64,000 nt of DNA from Paenibacillus durus (GCF_000756615.1 NZ_CP009288.1:2480001-2544000), one strand, 5' to 3'. Shown: positions 50,301 through 54,862, counted from the stretch's first letter. Numbers and translations: made by a program. The notes: generated from the letters alone by a model not told the origin.

Positions 50301-51330
50301 GGAGCAATTACCTTTGACCGTTAATGGAAAAGTGGACTTGAAGGCATTGCCTGAGCCGGACGGAGGAAATACAGTTGGGGAAGAATATATACCGCCAGGT
50401 ACCGTCCTTGAAGAACAATTGGTCGAGGTCTGGGAGGACATCTTACCGGTCAAACCGATCAGCATCCATGCCAATTTGTTTGAGAGCGGGGCCAATTCCT
50501 TAAACATTATGTCTTTTGTTTCAAGAATGTACGGAAAATTAAATTTTAGAATACCGTTTAAAAATATATTTGAAAATCCAACCATTGCCGGTTTGGCTGC
50601 CTTTATAGAAAAGGCTAAGGATCTGTTGGAAGATTATACGGAAGACTGTATTCAGCTCACACGGTCAAGCAGGAGCAACAAAAACATATTCTGTTTCCCT
50701 CCCGCGGCTTCTATGGGAATTGCCTACATGGCCTTGGCGCAGCATCTGGAGTTGTACTCGGTCTACACCTTCAATTTTATTAAATCCGAAGACCGCATCG
50801 AACAATATGCCAAAATAATGACAGATATTCAAAAAGACGGCCCGTTCATTTTATTGGGGTATTCATCTGGAGGCATTCTTGCATTTGATGTTGCCAAAGA
50901 ACTGAATCGTCAAGGTTATGAGGTTAGCGATTTAATCATCCTGGACTCCAGATACCGGACAACTGTTGACGAGAACCGCCTTACTGAAGAGCAGTTCAGA
51001 CAAGAACTTTATAAAAAGTTCGACCTGGAACAGTATAATGATCTTGAAAAGTTAGCCCGTGACTATCTCATGGAGCTGATAACCAAATCGTATAAGTATG
51101 TGCATGAAGCCATTACCTTCGGATCTATTGACGGAAATATCAGTTACATTACTTCCGGTGACGCGGGCTCAAATGCTCAAAAAGCACTTTGGAAAAATGC
51201 AACAACACAGCAATTTAAAATTATCCGAGGCCATGGAAGCCACATGCAAATGATTGCGAAGGCTTATCCTGACATTGTTAAGGAGAATGCAATGCTCATT
51301 AATGATTTGTTGGCCAGCATTAAATTGTAA
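32173..51330 (+). CDS. bacC: Bacitracin-type synthetase 3 (five-module NRPS with thioesterase: Ile, D-Phe/Tyr, Thr, D-Asp, Asn)
   Basis: Adds residues 8-12 and releases the peptide, presumably by cyclising Lys6 onto Asn12. The 6385-residue protein (B. licheniformis BacC about 6359, from memory) reads C8-A8-T8 / C9-A9-T9-E9 / C10-A10-T10 / C11-A11-T11-E11 / C12-A12-T12-TE. C8, C10 and C12 follow epimerases and carry DCL-type motifs (TNMQQGMIFH style). Codes: A8 DGFFLGVVF (Ile), A9 DASTIGAVV (Phe/Tyr-like), A10 DFWNIGMVH (classical Thr), A11 DLTKVGHIG (Asp), A12 DLTKIGEVG (Asn). The Thr code differs from bacitracin, which has His10. The thioesterase has GYSSGG (Ser6231) and a C-terminal GHGSHM histidine. 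ATG 32173 follows AAGGAGATG at 32154. A terminator hairpin begins right after the stop codon. Confidence 0.95.
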   Translation: MKAKVEKIYPLSPMQKGMLFHAMETPAEDAYFEQTVLDINGAVDAVIFEESFNELLRRHEILRASIHTKMDEPVHIILTRRTIKFKYMDITDSADVDPTQFIAQYLKEDQRTGFNLSKDNLLRVGLVRIQEQHYKMVWTFHHMVLDGWSIGILFNELLTIYASKAQGKEPQLDEVRPYSEYMKWLQNQDKENGLSYWKDYLAGYNEKASLPAQHTRAEDLPFVRKEKRIEFSKELTNKIKKMAQRNAITLHTVIQTLWGFLLAKYNDRDDTVFGTVVSGREANVEGIEQMVGLFINTIPTRVSMNGDTSFVDLMKKIQSDALASQSYQYLSLAEVQSLSELKHDLLDHVVVFENYAFDSKSMEQKKNDLGFEIREVNGDERTNYHFTIAAGLGEKLTLLLIYNAQVHEPSIMDQIEKHMKMVMNQIASNEEIRAKDIVLVSEDERQKLGYLFHGKQTDYPREKTIPELFEEQVEKTPDAAAVVMGHIRLSYRELHEKSNRLAARLRARGIQSQAIIGLMAERSPDMIVGILGILKSGAAYLPMDPEWPSERIEHMLHDSGAALLLTQQQWMTGLPSGTEAMLLDSDEEDMAAAKLGREPETGSADDLAYIIYTSGSTGTPKGVMISHANAIRVVQETDYITIRQEDAVLQLSNYAFDGSVFDIFGALLNGARLVLIEQETVLDIAKLAEVMNRENITVAFMTTALFNVLVDREPDCLKGLRKLLFGGERGSVIHARKALASLGPDKLIHVYGPTESTVFTTYYSINEIDEDAGSLPIGKPIANTSVWIVDRNQQLVPPGVPGELCISGDGLSRGYLNNEELTATKFVPHPFESGGRMYRTGDRVRWLPDGQIEFLERMDHQVKLRGYRIELGEIEQVLLEHENIREAIVLARKDPAGQDVLYAYVTAAVELSRTEIRAYAGSRLPGYMIPAYFILLDHLPLTANGKVDRKALPEPDASAHAESGYAAPSTTLEHRVLEIWKEVLGAKSIGIHDHFFEVGGHSLKATTLASRIHKELQVAVPLRQIFLTPTIQGIAEYIHSAKEHAYSSIEKAEDKPYYALSSAQRRLHILNQIADAGTSYNMPAVMRIKGYLDIARFEHAFRQLVHRHEAFRTSFLLIDGEPVQKIEQDVPFTIGRRHLGEESLDETIQSMIRPFELDQAPLLRVEIIEMSEHDQIVVMDMHHIIADGVSTGILTQEFHALYDGKKLPPLPLQYKDYSEWQKKWFLQDAMKEQEKYWLDMFKGEIPVLQLPADWPRPKTYSFKGDRIRFNLDPQILRQLHQMARDHEATLYMLLLAGYTTLLAKYSGQEDIIVGSPIAGRVHEDLKPIIGIFVNTLAMRNFPRFNLPFTEFLKQVKENSLKAYENQNYPFDELVDKLNLHRDRSRNALIDTMFVLQNLDHPNEKLSGLQIEPYESELPIAKFDLTLIATEKDGELELELEYCSDLFSRTTIESMSGHLIRLFTEIVRQPECPLGEINLVSDEERQMLLHVFNDTAREYPRDQAVPQFIEDQAHRRPDHTAVVFEGEQLTYRELNEQADRVAQLLRARGVRRETPVGIMIDRSLEMVTGLLGILKSGGAYLPLDPAFPEERIRYMLEDSGAKLVVTQGHLVNKVGKASRDCETLVIDDSILTMQTVQEASAQTSAAANKVDHDPQDLAYIIYTSGSTGLPKGVLVEHGAFANFCQGYAKTQHITEQDRVSNYLQITFDASISEIFPALMMGATLHVIPAELRLDLSRLNAYMNEQSITLATFPCKVCEAFIGQPNESLRLLIAGGEQLKLSTLPHYPVVNAYGPTENTVVTTSQLIDRAGGNIPIGKPVPNTRIYILNRSRQLCPVGVTGELYIAGDSLARGYLNNAVQTAEKFVDNPYEPGGRMYRTGDLARWLPDGSLVFMGRADQQVKIRGYRIEPGEVEQQLLKHPAIREAVVIAHEDRQGVSSLCAYLISDDVWTTTAVRELLEAELPEYMIPAYVIQLEQLPLTSHGKLDRKSLPEPDRSLRSGPDYEAPRNEVEEKLVSVWREVLGIEDIGINHQFFVSGGDSIKALQIGSRLAKAGLRLEVKDLFAHPKIKDLSSYVKVEQRERRTEESVEGEVEYTPIQQWFFQQNREERNHFTQSFMLHRAEGFEASRIEQVFDQLLAHHDALRMIYAEQDGEIRQINRRAGERMFSLHRYDVRGMDDQERQVYEIATKIQQASAIEEGKLVQIGLFRAEDGDHLLIAIHHLVVDGVSWRILLEDFELLYRQAEQDAPLDIGFKTDSYQRFAGELKEYALGKQAEKERAYWTELAAVKTRFIPGQVVPEPDTFANSRTIQSSLREETTLQLLRESNRAYQTEINDLLLSALYVAVRELTGEQRLKVNLEGHGREDVLEGMDVSRTVGWFTTMYPVVLEGEEQDELSKTIKRIKEGLRKVPNKGIGYGVLKYLTRVPELQNEERAPVAFNYIGEMDGTMQGEGIFRESRFSSGESIGSNIVRNNPIEFNTFVMHGELIVNTTFNEAQFSESVVQHLLQTYIQSITTIVNHCVNKVETEKTPSDYGDTSLTLDELERIKTAYSDNTIERIYPLTNMQQGMIFHAMEDTNSTAYFQQTVMDIQGFVDAEALQHSFNEIMSRHEALRASFEYRHVEEPRQIIIRHRDVVFEWMDLRTMDSIQSVAAIEEYLKQDKGKGFDLSREALMRVALFHKDDSSYTLVWSHHHILLDGWCLGIILTELFQLYRAKIKGVPHQLKEPKPYRHYIEWLVDQDEEEGRAYWTRYLQGYETQAQIPGSLHATTNLPYIRNEKNVSFGRSLTKKLAELANSNGVTLNTVIQCLWGLVLARYNDTEEVVFGTVVSGREAPVEGIEETVGLFINTIPVRIRLERSKDFGEVLRKVQKETIESNQFNYMNLAEVQALSELNKELIDHVFVFENYAVNHGALHQANEDIGFQIESLRADEQSNYGFMISATPGEQLHLVITYDGNKYDNQVIDNIEQHLRWVAEQVSSGECKQLADIELVSGQEREWLLERFNEPQTEYPRSLTIHQMFEEQAQRTPEQTAIVFETQKLTYRELNERSNRLARTLKARGIGTDQFVAIMADRSLDMIVGLLAILKAGGAYVPIDPEYPDDRIRYMLEDSGASLLLLQEKRMNRGLYAGPCIVLEDESFYHHDSTNLESTTQPHHLAYVIYTSGTTGKPKGTLIEHKNVIRLLVNERNRFDFNQTDTWTMFHSFCFDFSVWEMYGALLYGGKLVVVSHAVASQPAKFLQLLIQQGVTILNQTPSYFYKLLHEEMGRSTADLAVRKVIFGGEALSPSLLKDWSLRYPSMQMINMYGITETTVHVTYKEITDADMEQGKSSIGRPLPTLRAYILNQYRHLQPVGSAGELYVAGDGLARGYLNREELTAERFVDDPFYPGVKMYKSGDLARWQSDGNMEYLGRIDHQVKIRGYRIELGEIEHQLLKQKPVKDAIVIARKDEEQSDYICAYLTFKGTEPDTVISDIRHALSLNLPDYMVPAYIMQLDQLPLTPNGKVDRKALPVPEVGVNTEYGYDAPTNNVEKHLLSIWQDILKTDKIGINHHFFEVGGHSLKAAALISRIHKEMGVEVPLRQVFITPTIKGLGQWIASAQASVYLTIPKAEDKPYYPLSSAQRRLYILNQIEDNSLAYNMPFAIRLTGSLDVPRLEQAFQKLVARHESLRTSFHMIDGQPVQKIQQWADFTIGYSELGGQNIDECYKRFIRPFDLTQAPLLRVEIVKIDEREFILVFDMHHIISDGVSMGILTKELAALYEGRELEPLELQYKDYSQWQAEYHTAAAIKQQADYWLNVFEGDIPVLELPTDYTRPQHRSYAGDLFPFELSPCLTGRLQRLGQEHGATMFMLLLAGYSTLLSRYTGQKDLVIGSPIAGNSQPELKNVIGLFINTLALRTNPTGDSTFLEYLNEVKETTLKAYENQEYPFDELVENLALTRDMSRSALFDTMLVLQNFESNEFVIDGLTFSSCNMNVALSKFDLTLTAFEEDDRIKCIFTYSTELFKRETIERMVGHLIHIFEEISENPVLKLKEISMLSAEESESLLLLSNGKRVHDPEDKTISQLFEDQVKRTPQHTAVVFGEYSLTYQELNNKSNQLARWLKAKGAVAESIVALIIKPSLDMIVSMLAVLKAGAVFLPIDPDQTTARTNVIFRDSEARILLVNRTLSEGIYFGGEVLDLRDRHLDTIDTGDLLLPNSPDNNVYMIYTSGSTGIPKGVLVRNSNLVNYTRWFIREAGLSSDDKTMLMSSYAFDLGYTGIFTSLLQGCQLHLVPKELYSDASTALKMIREQGITFVKLTPSLFNVIVNDAAFANHQSSLRLVVLGGEKINTADVETFYRRYPDSTVMNHYGPTETTIGVVYQKISRQELASFTKRPVIGMPIDNTRVYVLDSYMNLLPEGIYGELCVSGKGVSSGYFNQTQLTREKFLDDPFHPGQVMYRTGDLARRLNNGCLELAGRIDSQVKIRGYRIETEEIKRQLLQLEGIQEALIVARDNKEGSNYLCAYITSGNPVTFDELRSHLSRELPDYMIPSYFVLLDRLPLTPNGKVDLKSLPEPDISIGGEAEYEAPRNEVEAQLTAVWEEVLGFKPLGINHNFFAAGGDSIKALQIISRLSRAGMMLTMKELFANPQIKLLGKYVKNEVRVKKMQEMITGEVALTPIQKSYFMNYTSGADHFNQAVILYREDGFDQEKVSSVMKKLMYHHDALRMIYRFDRSHIVQINRDMEADLFSMDVVDVSELDEANLHIKVQDVATRLHQQINIQQGPLVKTAIFRTNQGDHLLIIIHHLIIDGVSWRIILEDFAIGYNQLLEKQELSFYPVSESYQHYASMLQTYAKSRKLQGEKDYWKAVSAEKVVFLNKIEDISEFRYGDNQFLSISLNQEETDKLLRKTNHAYNTEINDILIAALTIAVREQTGENKIKISMEGHGREHLVDNLDISRTVGWFTSKYPVLIDLGTDDDIGVNIKRVKEQLRKVPLKGIGYGILKYLTEDLNSRHEENPPLLFNYLGQMDQEMNNNQFNSSWLPAGELIGNAVIRANPMELNALVVEGQLTVNLTYNHKVYRKDTVKAFAESYIRALQMVIAHCLSRQVTEKTPSDYGDKELSLEQLEIILKKYNGWQVEKIYPLANMQRGMLFHTLEDQESRAYFEQVIIDLKGELNAQWLKESLNEVMTRHEILRASYEYDAVSEPRNVIIKNRLVEFVYQDNRYLGIEECKASVAAIAREDRSRGFDMSQDTLIRFQLIRTDDDRHTLIWSNHHILLDGWARGLILGELLHLYSSKASGREYRLEEAAPYSDYIQWMQELDKEEAKSYWSRYLEFYENKAQIPMRANSPAPTVRHKEHHIRFSKDLTQQMNRLANRNNVTFYTVLQCIWGVVLAKYNDTKDVVFGTVVSGREAPVTGIERMVGLFINTIPARINWEPQHSFKQLMKNIQNKSIESNEYHHLNLSEIQSLSSLKRDLIDHVMVFENYGADESLAQHGESNLGFVVEEVHSQEQTNYGFNLIAIPGDQLLIKLAYDAGKYEKSVILNIEKHILSVLEQVVHDDNRLIDNIELVADEERAVLLQQFNNTTVSYPKEKTIDQLFIEQAARTPELTAVILGEHTLTYRELNTKSNQLARHLRSLGVRPDTMVGIMVERSPEMIVGILGIMKAGGAYVPIDPDYPSDRIEFILQDCGAHFILEKGTGLIRNGKQSVFLNADYSTYSAEPLEPLTGPENVAYMIYTSGSTGKPKGTMIRHRGLVNYITWAECVYLQDDKLDFALYSSFAFDLTITSIFTPLISGNKIVVYPNDGDGPIVREVFLDNKAGIVKLTPSHLNLIKDMDNTQSSIKRLIVGGEDLKSDLARAVYESFGHHIEIYNEYGPTETVVGCMIHRYDPEKDDRVSVPIGRPASNVQLYVLDHNKHLLPAGMPGELYIGGDGVSKGYYQRPELTAERFVPSPFLDGVTLYRTGDLVKWLPSGNMEFLGRIDQQVKIRGYRIEPAEIEHQLLQQLSVKDAVVMALTDRTQQHYLCAYIVPRDVHSQGEMMELKQMLLKKLPEYMVPSYFVVLEQLPLTVNGKVDLKALPEPDGGNTVGEEYIPPGTVLEEQLVEVWEDILPVKPISIHANLFESGANSLNIMSFVSRMYGKLNFRIPFKNIFENPTIAGLAAFIEKAKDLLEDYTEDCIQLTRSSRSNKNIFCFPPAASMGIAYMALAQHLELYSVYTFNFIKSEDRIEQYAKIMTDIQKDGPFILLGYSSGGILAFDVAKELNRQGYEVSDLIILDSRYRTTVDENRLTEEQFRQELYKKFDLEQYNDLEKLARDYLMELITKSYKYVHEAITFGSIDGNISYITSGDAGSNAQKALWKNATTQQFKIIRGHGSHMQMIAKAYPDIVKENAMLINDLLASIKL
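33456..35072 (+). repeat. Near-identical A-domain block, copy 2 (module 8)
   Basis: Partner of 22255-23871. Differences seen include three that change charge or side chain: Glu to Lys in the AAELGRE segment, Pro to Ser in TYYPIN, and Gln to Lys in TATQF. The C domain and T domain on either side are not shared, so the exchange unit is the A domain. Confidence 0.95.
36562..39473 (+). repeat. Near-identical A-T-E block, copy 2 (module 9)
   Basis: Partner of 28842-31753. Beyond 39473 the two epimerases diverge, with only scattered identity. The upstream breakpoint is at the same place, the end of the C domain, in both copies. Confidence 0.95.
37224..37431 (+). other. Specificity patches 1 and 2 in A9
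   Basis: Counterpart of the two A7 patches (37224-37305 and 37356-37431), separated by a 50-base stretch identical to module 7. They set residues 235-239 to D-A-S and reshape the segment before residue 278. Confidence 0.85.
39820..42970 (+). other. NRPS module 10 (DCL C-A-T): Thr instead of His
   Basis: A10 code DFWNIGMVH is the textbook threonine signature. B. licheniformis module 10 activates His. Its A domain also has a variant core motif, GITETT in place of GPTETT. Confidence 0.88.
42990..47480 (+). other. NRPS module 11 (C-A-T-E): D-Asp
   Basis: A11 code DLTKVGHIG is the classical aspartate signature. E11 has HHLIIDG near 46510. D-Asp11 matches bacitracin. Confidence 0.9.
47500..51330 (+). 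other. NRPS module 12 and thioesterase (DCL C-A-T-TE): Asn
   Basis: A12 code DLTKIGEVG, one residue from the asparagine code DLTKLGEVG. T12 has the variant site SGANSLN. The thioesterase (about 50655-51310) is expected to close the Lys6-Asn12 heptapeptide ring. Confidence 0.88.
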
Positions 51331-51380
51331 CATCTTAAAAGTTGGCGTTTCGTGTTAAAAACGCCAACTTTTTTAAGATG
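51331..51380 (+). terminator. Strong terminator-like hairpin between bacC and bacR
   Basis: Arms 51331-51350 and 51358-51380 pair along their full length apart from two extra T residues. The core is AAAAGTTGGCGTTT with its complement, followed by TTTTTT. It begins at the first base after the bacC stop and ends 18 bases before the bacR start, leaving no room for a promoter after it. Expression of bacR must come from readthrough or from a promoter inside bacC. Confidence 0.85.
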
Positions 51381-51398
51381 AAAGAAGGGTTTGTACAG

Positions 51399-52106
51399 AT
51401 GGAAAATATTCGTGTACTCATCGCTGACGATGATAAAGACATTCGGGATTTATTGAAAAAGTATCTGGAAAGAGAACTATATACGGTCGTTACTGCTGTA
51501 GATGGCCAGGAAGCTTTGCAATTATTTAACCAGCACAAGTATAATCTGATTATTTTGGACTTGATGATGCCAAGGATGGATGGCCTTGAGACTTGTCGAA
51601 GGCTGCGTAATAAAAGCAATGTGCCTATTTTGATGCTAACGGCCAAAGATCATGAAACCGATAAAATTGTTGGCTTAGGCGTAGGAGCAGACGATTATAT
51701 CACCAAACCATTCAGCATCAATGAGGTAGTGGCCAGAATAAAGGCTCTTATGAGAAGGTTTTTGGTACTTGGCAGCGAGAACAGCACCAGCAGTGAATTG
51801 ATCAAATTTAAAGGCTTAACGATGAATATGAAGACGTATACGGTTGAAATCGACGGAATGGAAATTGCATTTACCGCAAAAGAAATTGAACTGCTTAAAT
51901 TTTTGATGTCCAATCCAGGTCGAGTATTTACCAAAGCCCAGTTATTTCGTAATGTGTGGGATAACGGTCTTCTGGATGACGACAACACCGTTATGGTATA
52001 TATCCGAAAACTTAGGAAGAAAATAGAGTCCGATCCGTCTGATCCTCAATTTATCAAAACAGTGTGGGGTATTGGCTACAAGTTTGTAGGTGAGAAAGAT
52101 GAATAA
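51399..52106 (+). CDS. bacR: OmpR/PhoB-family response regulator of the bacitracin-type locus
   Basis: A DNA-binding response regulator of 235 residues. The receiver domain (about 1-120) has the acidic pair at 10-12, phospho-acceptor Asp54 in the LDLMMPRMDG segment, and Lys in YITKPF. The C-terminal winged helix has the ELLKFLMSNPGRVFT and VRNVWD-like pattern and ends in KTVWGIGYKF. The start is ATG 51399, preceded by AAAGAAGGG at 9 bases; an upstream in-frame ATG at 51342 lies inside the terminator hairpin. It overlaps the kinase gene by 8 bases. In B. licheniformis BacR, with BacS, regulates the bcr resistance genes; the same position here, between bacC and bcrA, supports that role. A tandem repeat upstream of bcrA is a candidate binding site. 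Confidence 0.9.
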   Translation: MENIRVLIADDDKDIRDLLKKYLERELYTVVTAVDGQEALQLFNQHKYNLIILDLMMPRMDGLETCRRLRNKSNVPILMLTAKDHETDKIVGLGVGADDYITKPFSINEVVARIKALMRRFLVLGSENSTSSELIKFKGLTMNMKTYTVEIDGMEIAFTAKEIELLKFLMSNPGRVFTKAQLFRNVWDNGLLDDDNTVMVYIRKLRKKIESDPSDPQFIKTVWGIGYKFVGEKDE

Positions 52107-53115
52107 AAACGGAGTAACGATGCTTTCGGGTATACAGCTTGTCGTCCTTATGCTGACATGGACACTGGAGATGAACGCAGTGCTTTCAGACATGATGAGG
52201 ACAGGCTTGTATATCACTTTGTTTGTTCTGAGTGTTCTGCTGATGGCAAGTCACTATCAAACAAGCAGTAAGCAAAAAACAATTGCGTATGAAATGAATA
52301 AGGCGGTAAACGGAAATCTGAAAATAAGATTATTAAGTAAAGGCAATTACCTGTTGGATGAAATTGTATTTGCGGTAAACGGATTAATTGAGCAGCTTGA
52401 GCGAGTACAAATTCAAACCAAACGATCTCAGGCGGAAAGAAGAAGTCTGTTGTCAAGCATTTCACATGACATCAGAACGCCTCTGACCTCAATGATTGGT
52501 TATGTTGATGCCCTCAAAGATGACATAGCTGCTACGGATGAGGAAAAGCAGGAATACCTTGCAATTATTTCGAGAAAATCGAAAGATTTAAAGAAACTGA
52601 TTGATCAAATGTTCACAATAGCCAAGCTGGATGCTGATGAAATGCCAATGAGAGTGGAGCCACTGGACTTTACTGAATTGACAAGGGAGACGCTGATTGA
52701 ATTCTTCCCGGACATCAAAAAATATGATATGGAACTAAAAGTAAACATCCCCGAAAACAAATGTCTTATTTTGGCTGACCGTATCAGCATTGTGCGGATT
52801 ATTGGCAATATGATCAAAAATGCCGTCCAATACGGAAATGAAGGAAAAGTGCTAGGTATCAACTTTACTGAAACTGGTTCAACATTTCAACTGGAGATAT
52901 GGGATCAAGGCCCAGGGATATCCAAGCAAGATATGGGACATGTATTTGAACGCATGTACCGAAGCGATCATGCCCGTACGCCTATGCATGGAGGAAGCGG
53001 GCTTGGACTTGCTATTGCAAAAACTTTAGCTGAGAAGAATGGCGGCCAGATCTGGGCAGAGAGCGCTCCCCGGAAAAAGACGTCATTTTTCTTTCGTATG
53101 CCCAGACATAAGTAA
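52099..53115 (+). CDS. bacS: Sensor histidine kinase of the bacitracin-type locus
   Basis: A membrane histidine kinase of 338 residues. Two hydrophobic segments near the N terminus (about 10-20 and 30-48) enclose only a short loop, so there is no extracellular sensor domain; this is typical of kinases that sense antibiotics in or through the membrane. The DHp helix carries His123 in ISHDIRTPLTS. The ATPase domain has NMIKNAVQYG (N box), DQGPGI (G1) and GGSGLGLAIA (G2). ATG 52099 with AGGTGA upstream is preferred; GTG 52090 in the same frame is an alternative. It overlaps bacR by 8 bases, so the two are translationally coupled. Confidence 0.9.
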   Translation: MNKNGVTMLSGIQLVVLMLTWTLEMNAVLSDMMRTGLYITLFVLSVLLMASHYQTSSKQKTIAYEMNKAVNGNLKIRLLSKGNYLLDEIVFAVNGLIEQLERVQIQTKRSQAERRSLLSSISHDIRTPLTSMIGYVDALKDDIAATDEEKQEYLAIISRKSKDLKKLIDQMFTIAKLDADEMPMRVEPLDFTELTRETLIEFFPDIKKYDMELKVNIPENKCLILADRISIVRIIGNMIKNAVQYGNEGKVLGINFTETGSTFQLEIWDQGPGISKQDMGHVFERMYRSDHARTPMHGGSGLGLAIAKTLAEKNGGQIWAESAPRKKTSFFFRMPRHK

Positions 53116-53124
53116 AATGCTAAG

Positions 53125-53164
53125 TTAAGAGATAATTAAGAAATAGATAAGCGCTATTTAAAAT
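53125..53164 (+). promoter_or_regulatory. Candidate bcr promoter with tandem repeat
   Basis: TTAAGA at 53136-53141 and TAAAAT at 53159-53164 are spaced 17 bases. TTAAGA also occurs at 53125, exactly 11 bases earlier, giving two 11-bp direct repeats that match at 9 positions. OmpR-family regulators bind such one-turn tandem repeats, so this may be the BacR site. The promoter match is moderate. Confidence 0.45.
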
Positions 53165-53214
53165 CTCAAACCTAGAATAAAAACATAATCTTTGAGAAGG
53201 AAGGTGCGTTCTAC

Positions 53215-54132
53215 GTGAGTGTTGTCATCAAAACAACGAATTTAACCAAAGTGTACGGTAATCAAAAATCAGTCAATTCACTGAATATGACGGTCCGTCA
53301 AGGGGATATTTACGGTTTTCTCGGACGAAACGGCGCGGGTAAAACTACAACGATTCGCATGCTGCTTGGACTCATTAAACCTACTCATGGTGAAATTGAA
53401 ATATTTGGAGAGAATCTGTTCAACAATCAGAAAGAAATTTTAAGACGGACCGGATCGATCGTCGAAGTTCCGGGCTTCTATGAGAATTTGACAGCAAGAG
53501 AAAATCTGTTAATTAACGCCAAAATTATGGGGATTTACAAAAAAGAAGCGATCGAAGAATCTCTTGAAATCGTAGGATTGCAAAATGAAACCAAAAAACT
53601 GGTCGGCAAATATTCACTGGGAATGAAGCAAAGATTAGGCATTGCCAGAGCGCTGCTTCATTATCCGGAGCTGTTGGTTCTGGATGAACCGACGAATGGA
53701 TTGGACCCGATCGGTATTAAAGAGATGCGGAGACTCATTAAAGATCTTGCGACTGAACGGAATATAACGATATTGATCTCCAGCCACATCTTGTCTGAAA
53801 TTGAGCAGTTGGTTGATCATATGGGGATTATTCATGAAGGGAATCTGCTGGAGGAGGTCTCGTTTGAACAGCTTAGAAAAAGAAACCGTAAATATACCGA
53901 GTTTCAGGTATCCAATGATAATAAGGCTGCAACACTGCTGGACGGATTAGAGCAGGTTGAGTACGAAGTTCATGATGAAGGAAACATTCGACTGTATTCT
54001 CATTTAGGCCAACAAGGGCAAATCAACAAAATGTTTATACAGAACGATATTGAAGTGACTAAGATTATAGTCAGCGAAGACAGACTGGAAGACTATTTTA
54101 CCAAATTGGTTGGGGGTGGCACCATTGGTTAA
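53215..54132 (+). CDS. bcrA: Bacitracin-type ABC transporter ATP-binding protein
   Basis: ATPase of a self-resistance transporter, 305 residues. Walker A GRNGAGKT (37-44), signature SLGMKQ (135-140), Walker B LLVLDE (154-159), then the LxxLxxERNITIxISSH switch region. The length and the C-terminal GGGTIG resemble what I recall of B. licheniformis BcrA. The start is GTG 53215, preceded by GAGAAGGAAGG. It overlaps the permease gene by a few bases. It probably removes or protects against bacitracin bound to undecaprenyl pyrophosphate at the membrane; the exact mechanism of BcrAB-type pumps is inferred from the family. Confidence 0.9.
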   Translation: MSVVIKTTNLTKVYGNQKSVNSLNMTVRQGDIYGFLGRNGAGKTTTIRMLLGLIKPTHGEIEIFGENLFNNQKEILRRTGSIVEVPGFYENLTARENLLINAKIMGIYKKEAIEESLEIVGLQNETKKLVGKYSLGMKQRLGIARALLHYPELLVLDEPTNGLDPIGIKEMRRLIKDLATERNITILISSHILSEIEQLVDHMGIIHEGNLLEEVSFEQLRKRNRKYTEFQVSNDNKAATLLDGLEQVEYEVHDEGNIRLYSHLGQQGQINKMFIQNDIEVTKIIVSEDRLEDYFTKLVGGGTIG

Positions 54133-54862
54133 TCTGCTCTATAGCGAACTTCTCAAGTTAAAGCGCTCTAAAATGCTTTTGCTTAGCATTATTGGAGCAG
54201 CTGTGGCTCCGTTCATGGTAGCCGCCGCGATGTTTGTTCAAATGAAAACAAAACAGCCGACAATCATCGCCCAATTCCATGTGCTTCTGTATAATACCAG
54301 CATCTATGCCGTACTCGTTATCGGAGTCCCCTTATATGGTGTCATTACTGCATACCTTTACAACCGGGAATATGCAGAAGACACAATGAAAAATTTGTTG
54401 ACGATTCCCGTTTCAAGAGTCGCGCTTTTAATATCAAAATGGATTCTATTATTCGGCTGGATTATGTTGTTGACTTTGATGGCTTGGGCTTTGGCACTTC
54501 TGTTTGGAACCATAGGTCAGTTTGCCGGCCTGGATCTTTCGTTTGTACTCAATTCATTCAGCAATTTTGCTGTGGCGGGCATTCTGCTATTTCTGCTGTC
54601 AACTCCCATTATTCTGATTACACTCGTGTTGAAAAGTTTTGTGCCGGCCATTATTGTAACGATTATTATTACACTGATGAACGTTATGCTGGCAACGAGT
54701 GAACATCGTGGATTATTCCCATGGACTGCGGCACTGGATATCGCCAACGGCACGCTGGAGGCTAAATATCCTCCGGAATATTCGTACATAGCCATAGCTG
54801 CAACGTCAGTGCTGGGATTAATTTTGGCGATTATGTACTTCAAAAAAATAGATATTCATTGA
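54125..54862 (+). CDS. bcrB: Bacitracin-type ABC transporter permease (ABC-2 type)
   Basis: Membrane partner of the preceding ATPase, 245 residues with about six hydrophobic spans. The N terminus VNLLYSELLKLKRSK is the usual amphipathic start of ABC-2 permeases. The start is taken as TTG 54125, with GGGGGTGG (54112-54119) as ribosome binding site; TTG 54110 and GTG 54116 are alternatives in frame. The gene overlaps the ATPase gene by 8 bases. In B. licheniformis a third gene, bcrC (an undecaprenyl pyrophosphate phosphatase), follows; here none does. Confidence 0.85.
   Translation: MVNLLYSELLKLKRSKMLLLSIIGAAVAPFMVAAAMFVQMKTKQPTIIAQFHVLLYNTSIYAVLVIGVPLYGVITAYLYNREYAEDTMKNLLTIPVSRVALLISKWILLFGWIMLLTLMAWALALLFGTIGQFAGLDLSFVLNSFSNFAVAGILLFLLSTPIILITLVLKSFVPAIIVTIIITLMNVMLATSEHRGLFPWTAALDIANGTLEAKYPPEYSYIAIAATSVLGLILAIMYFKKIDIH

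Noticed and set aside
51342..51398. In-frame ATG 51342 as start of bacR
   Set aside because: It lies within the terminator hairpin and has no ribosome binding site; ATG 51399 with AAAGAAGGG gives the normal receiver-domain start.
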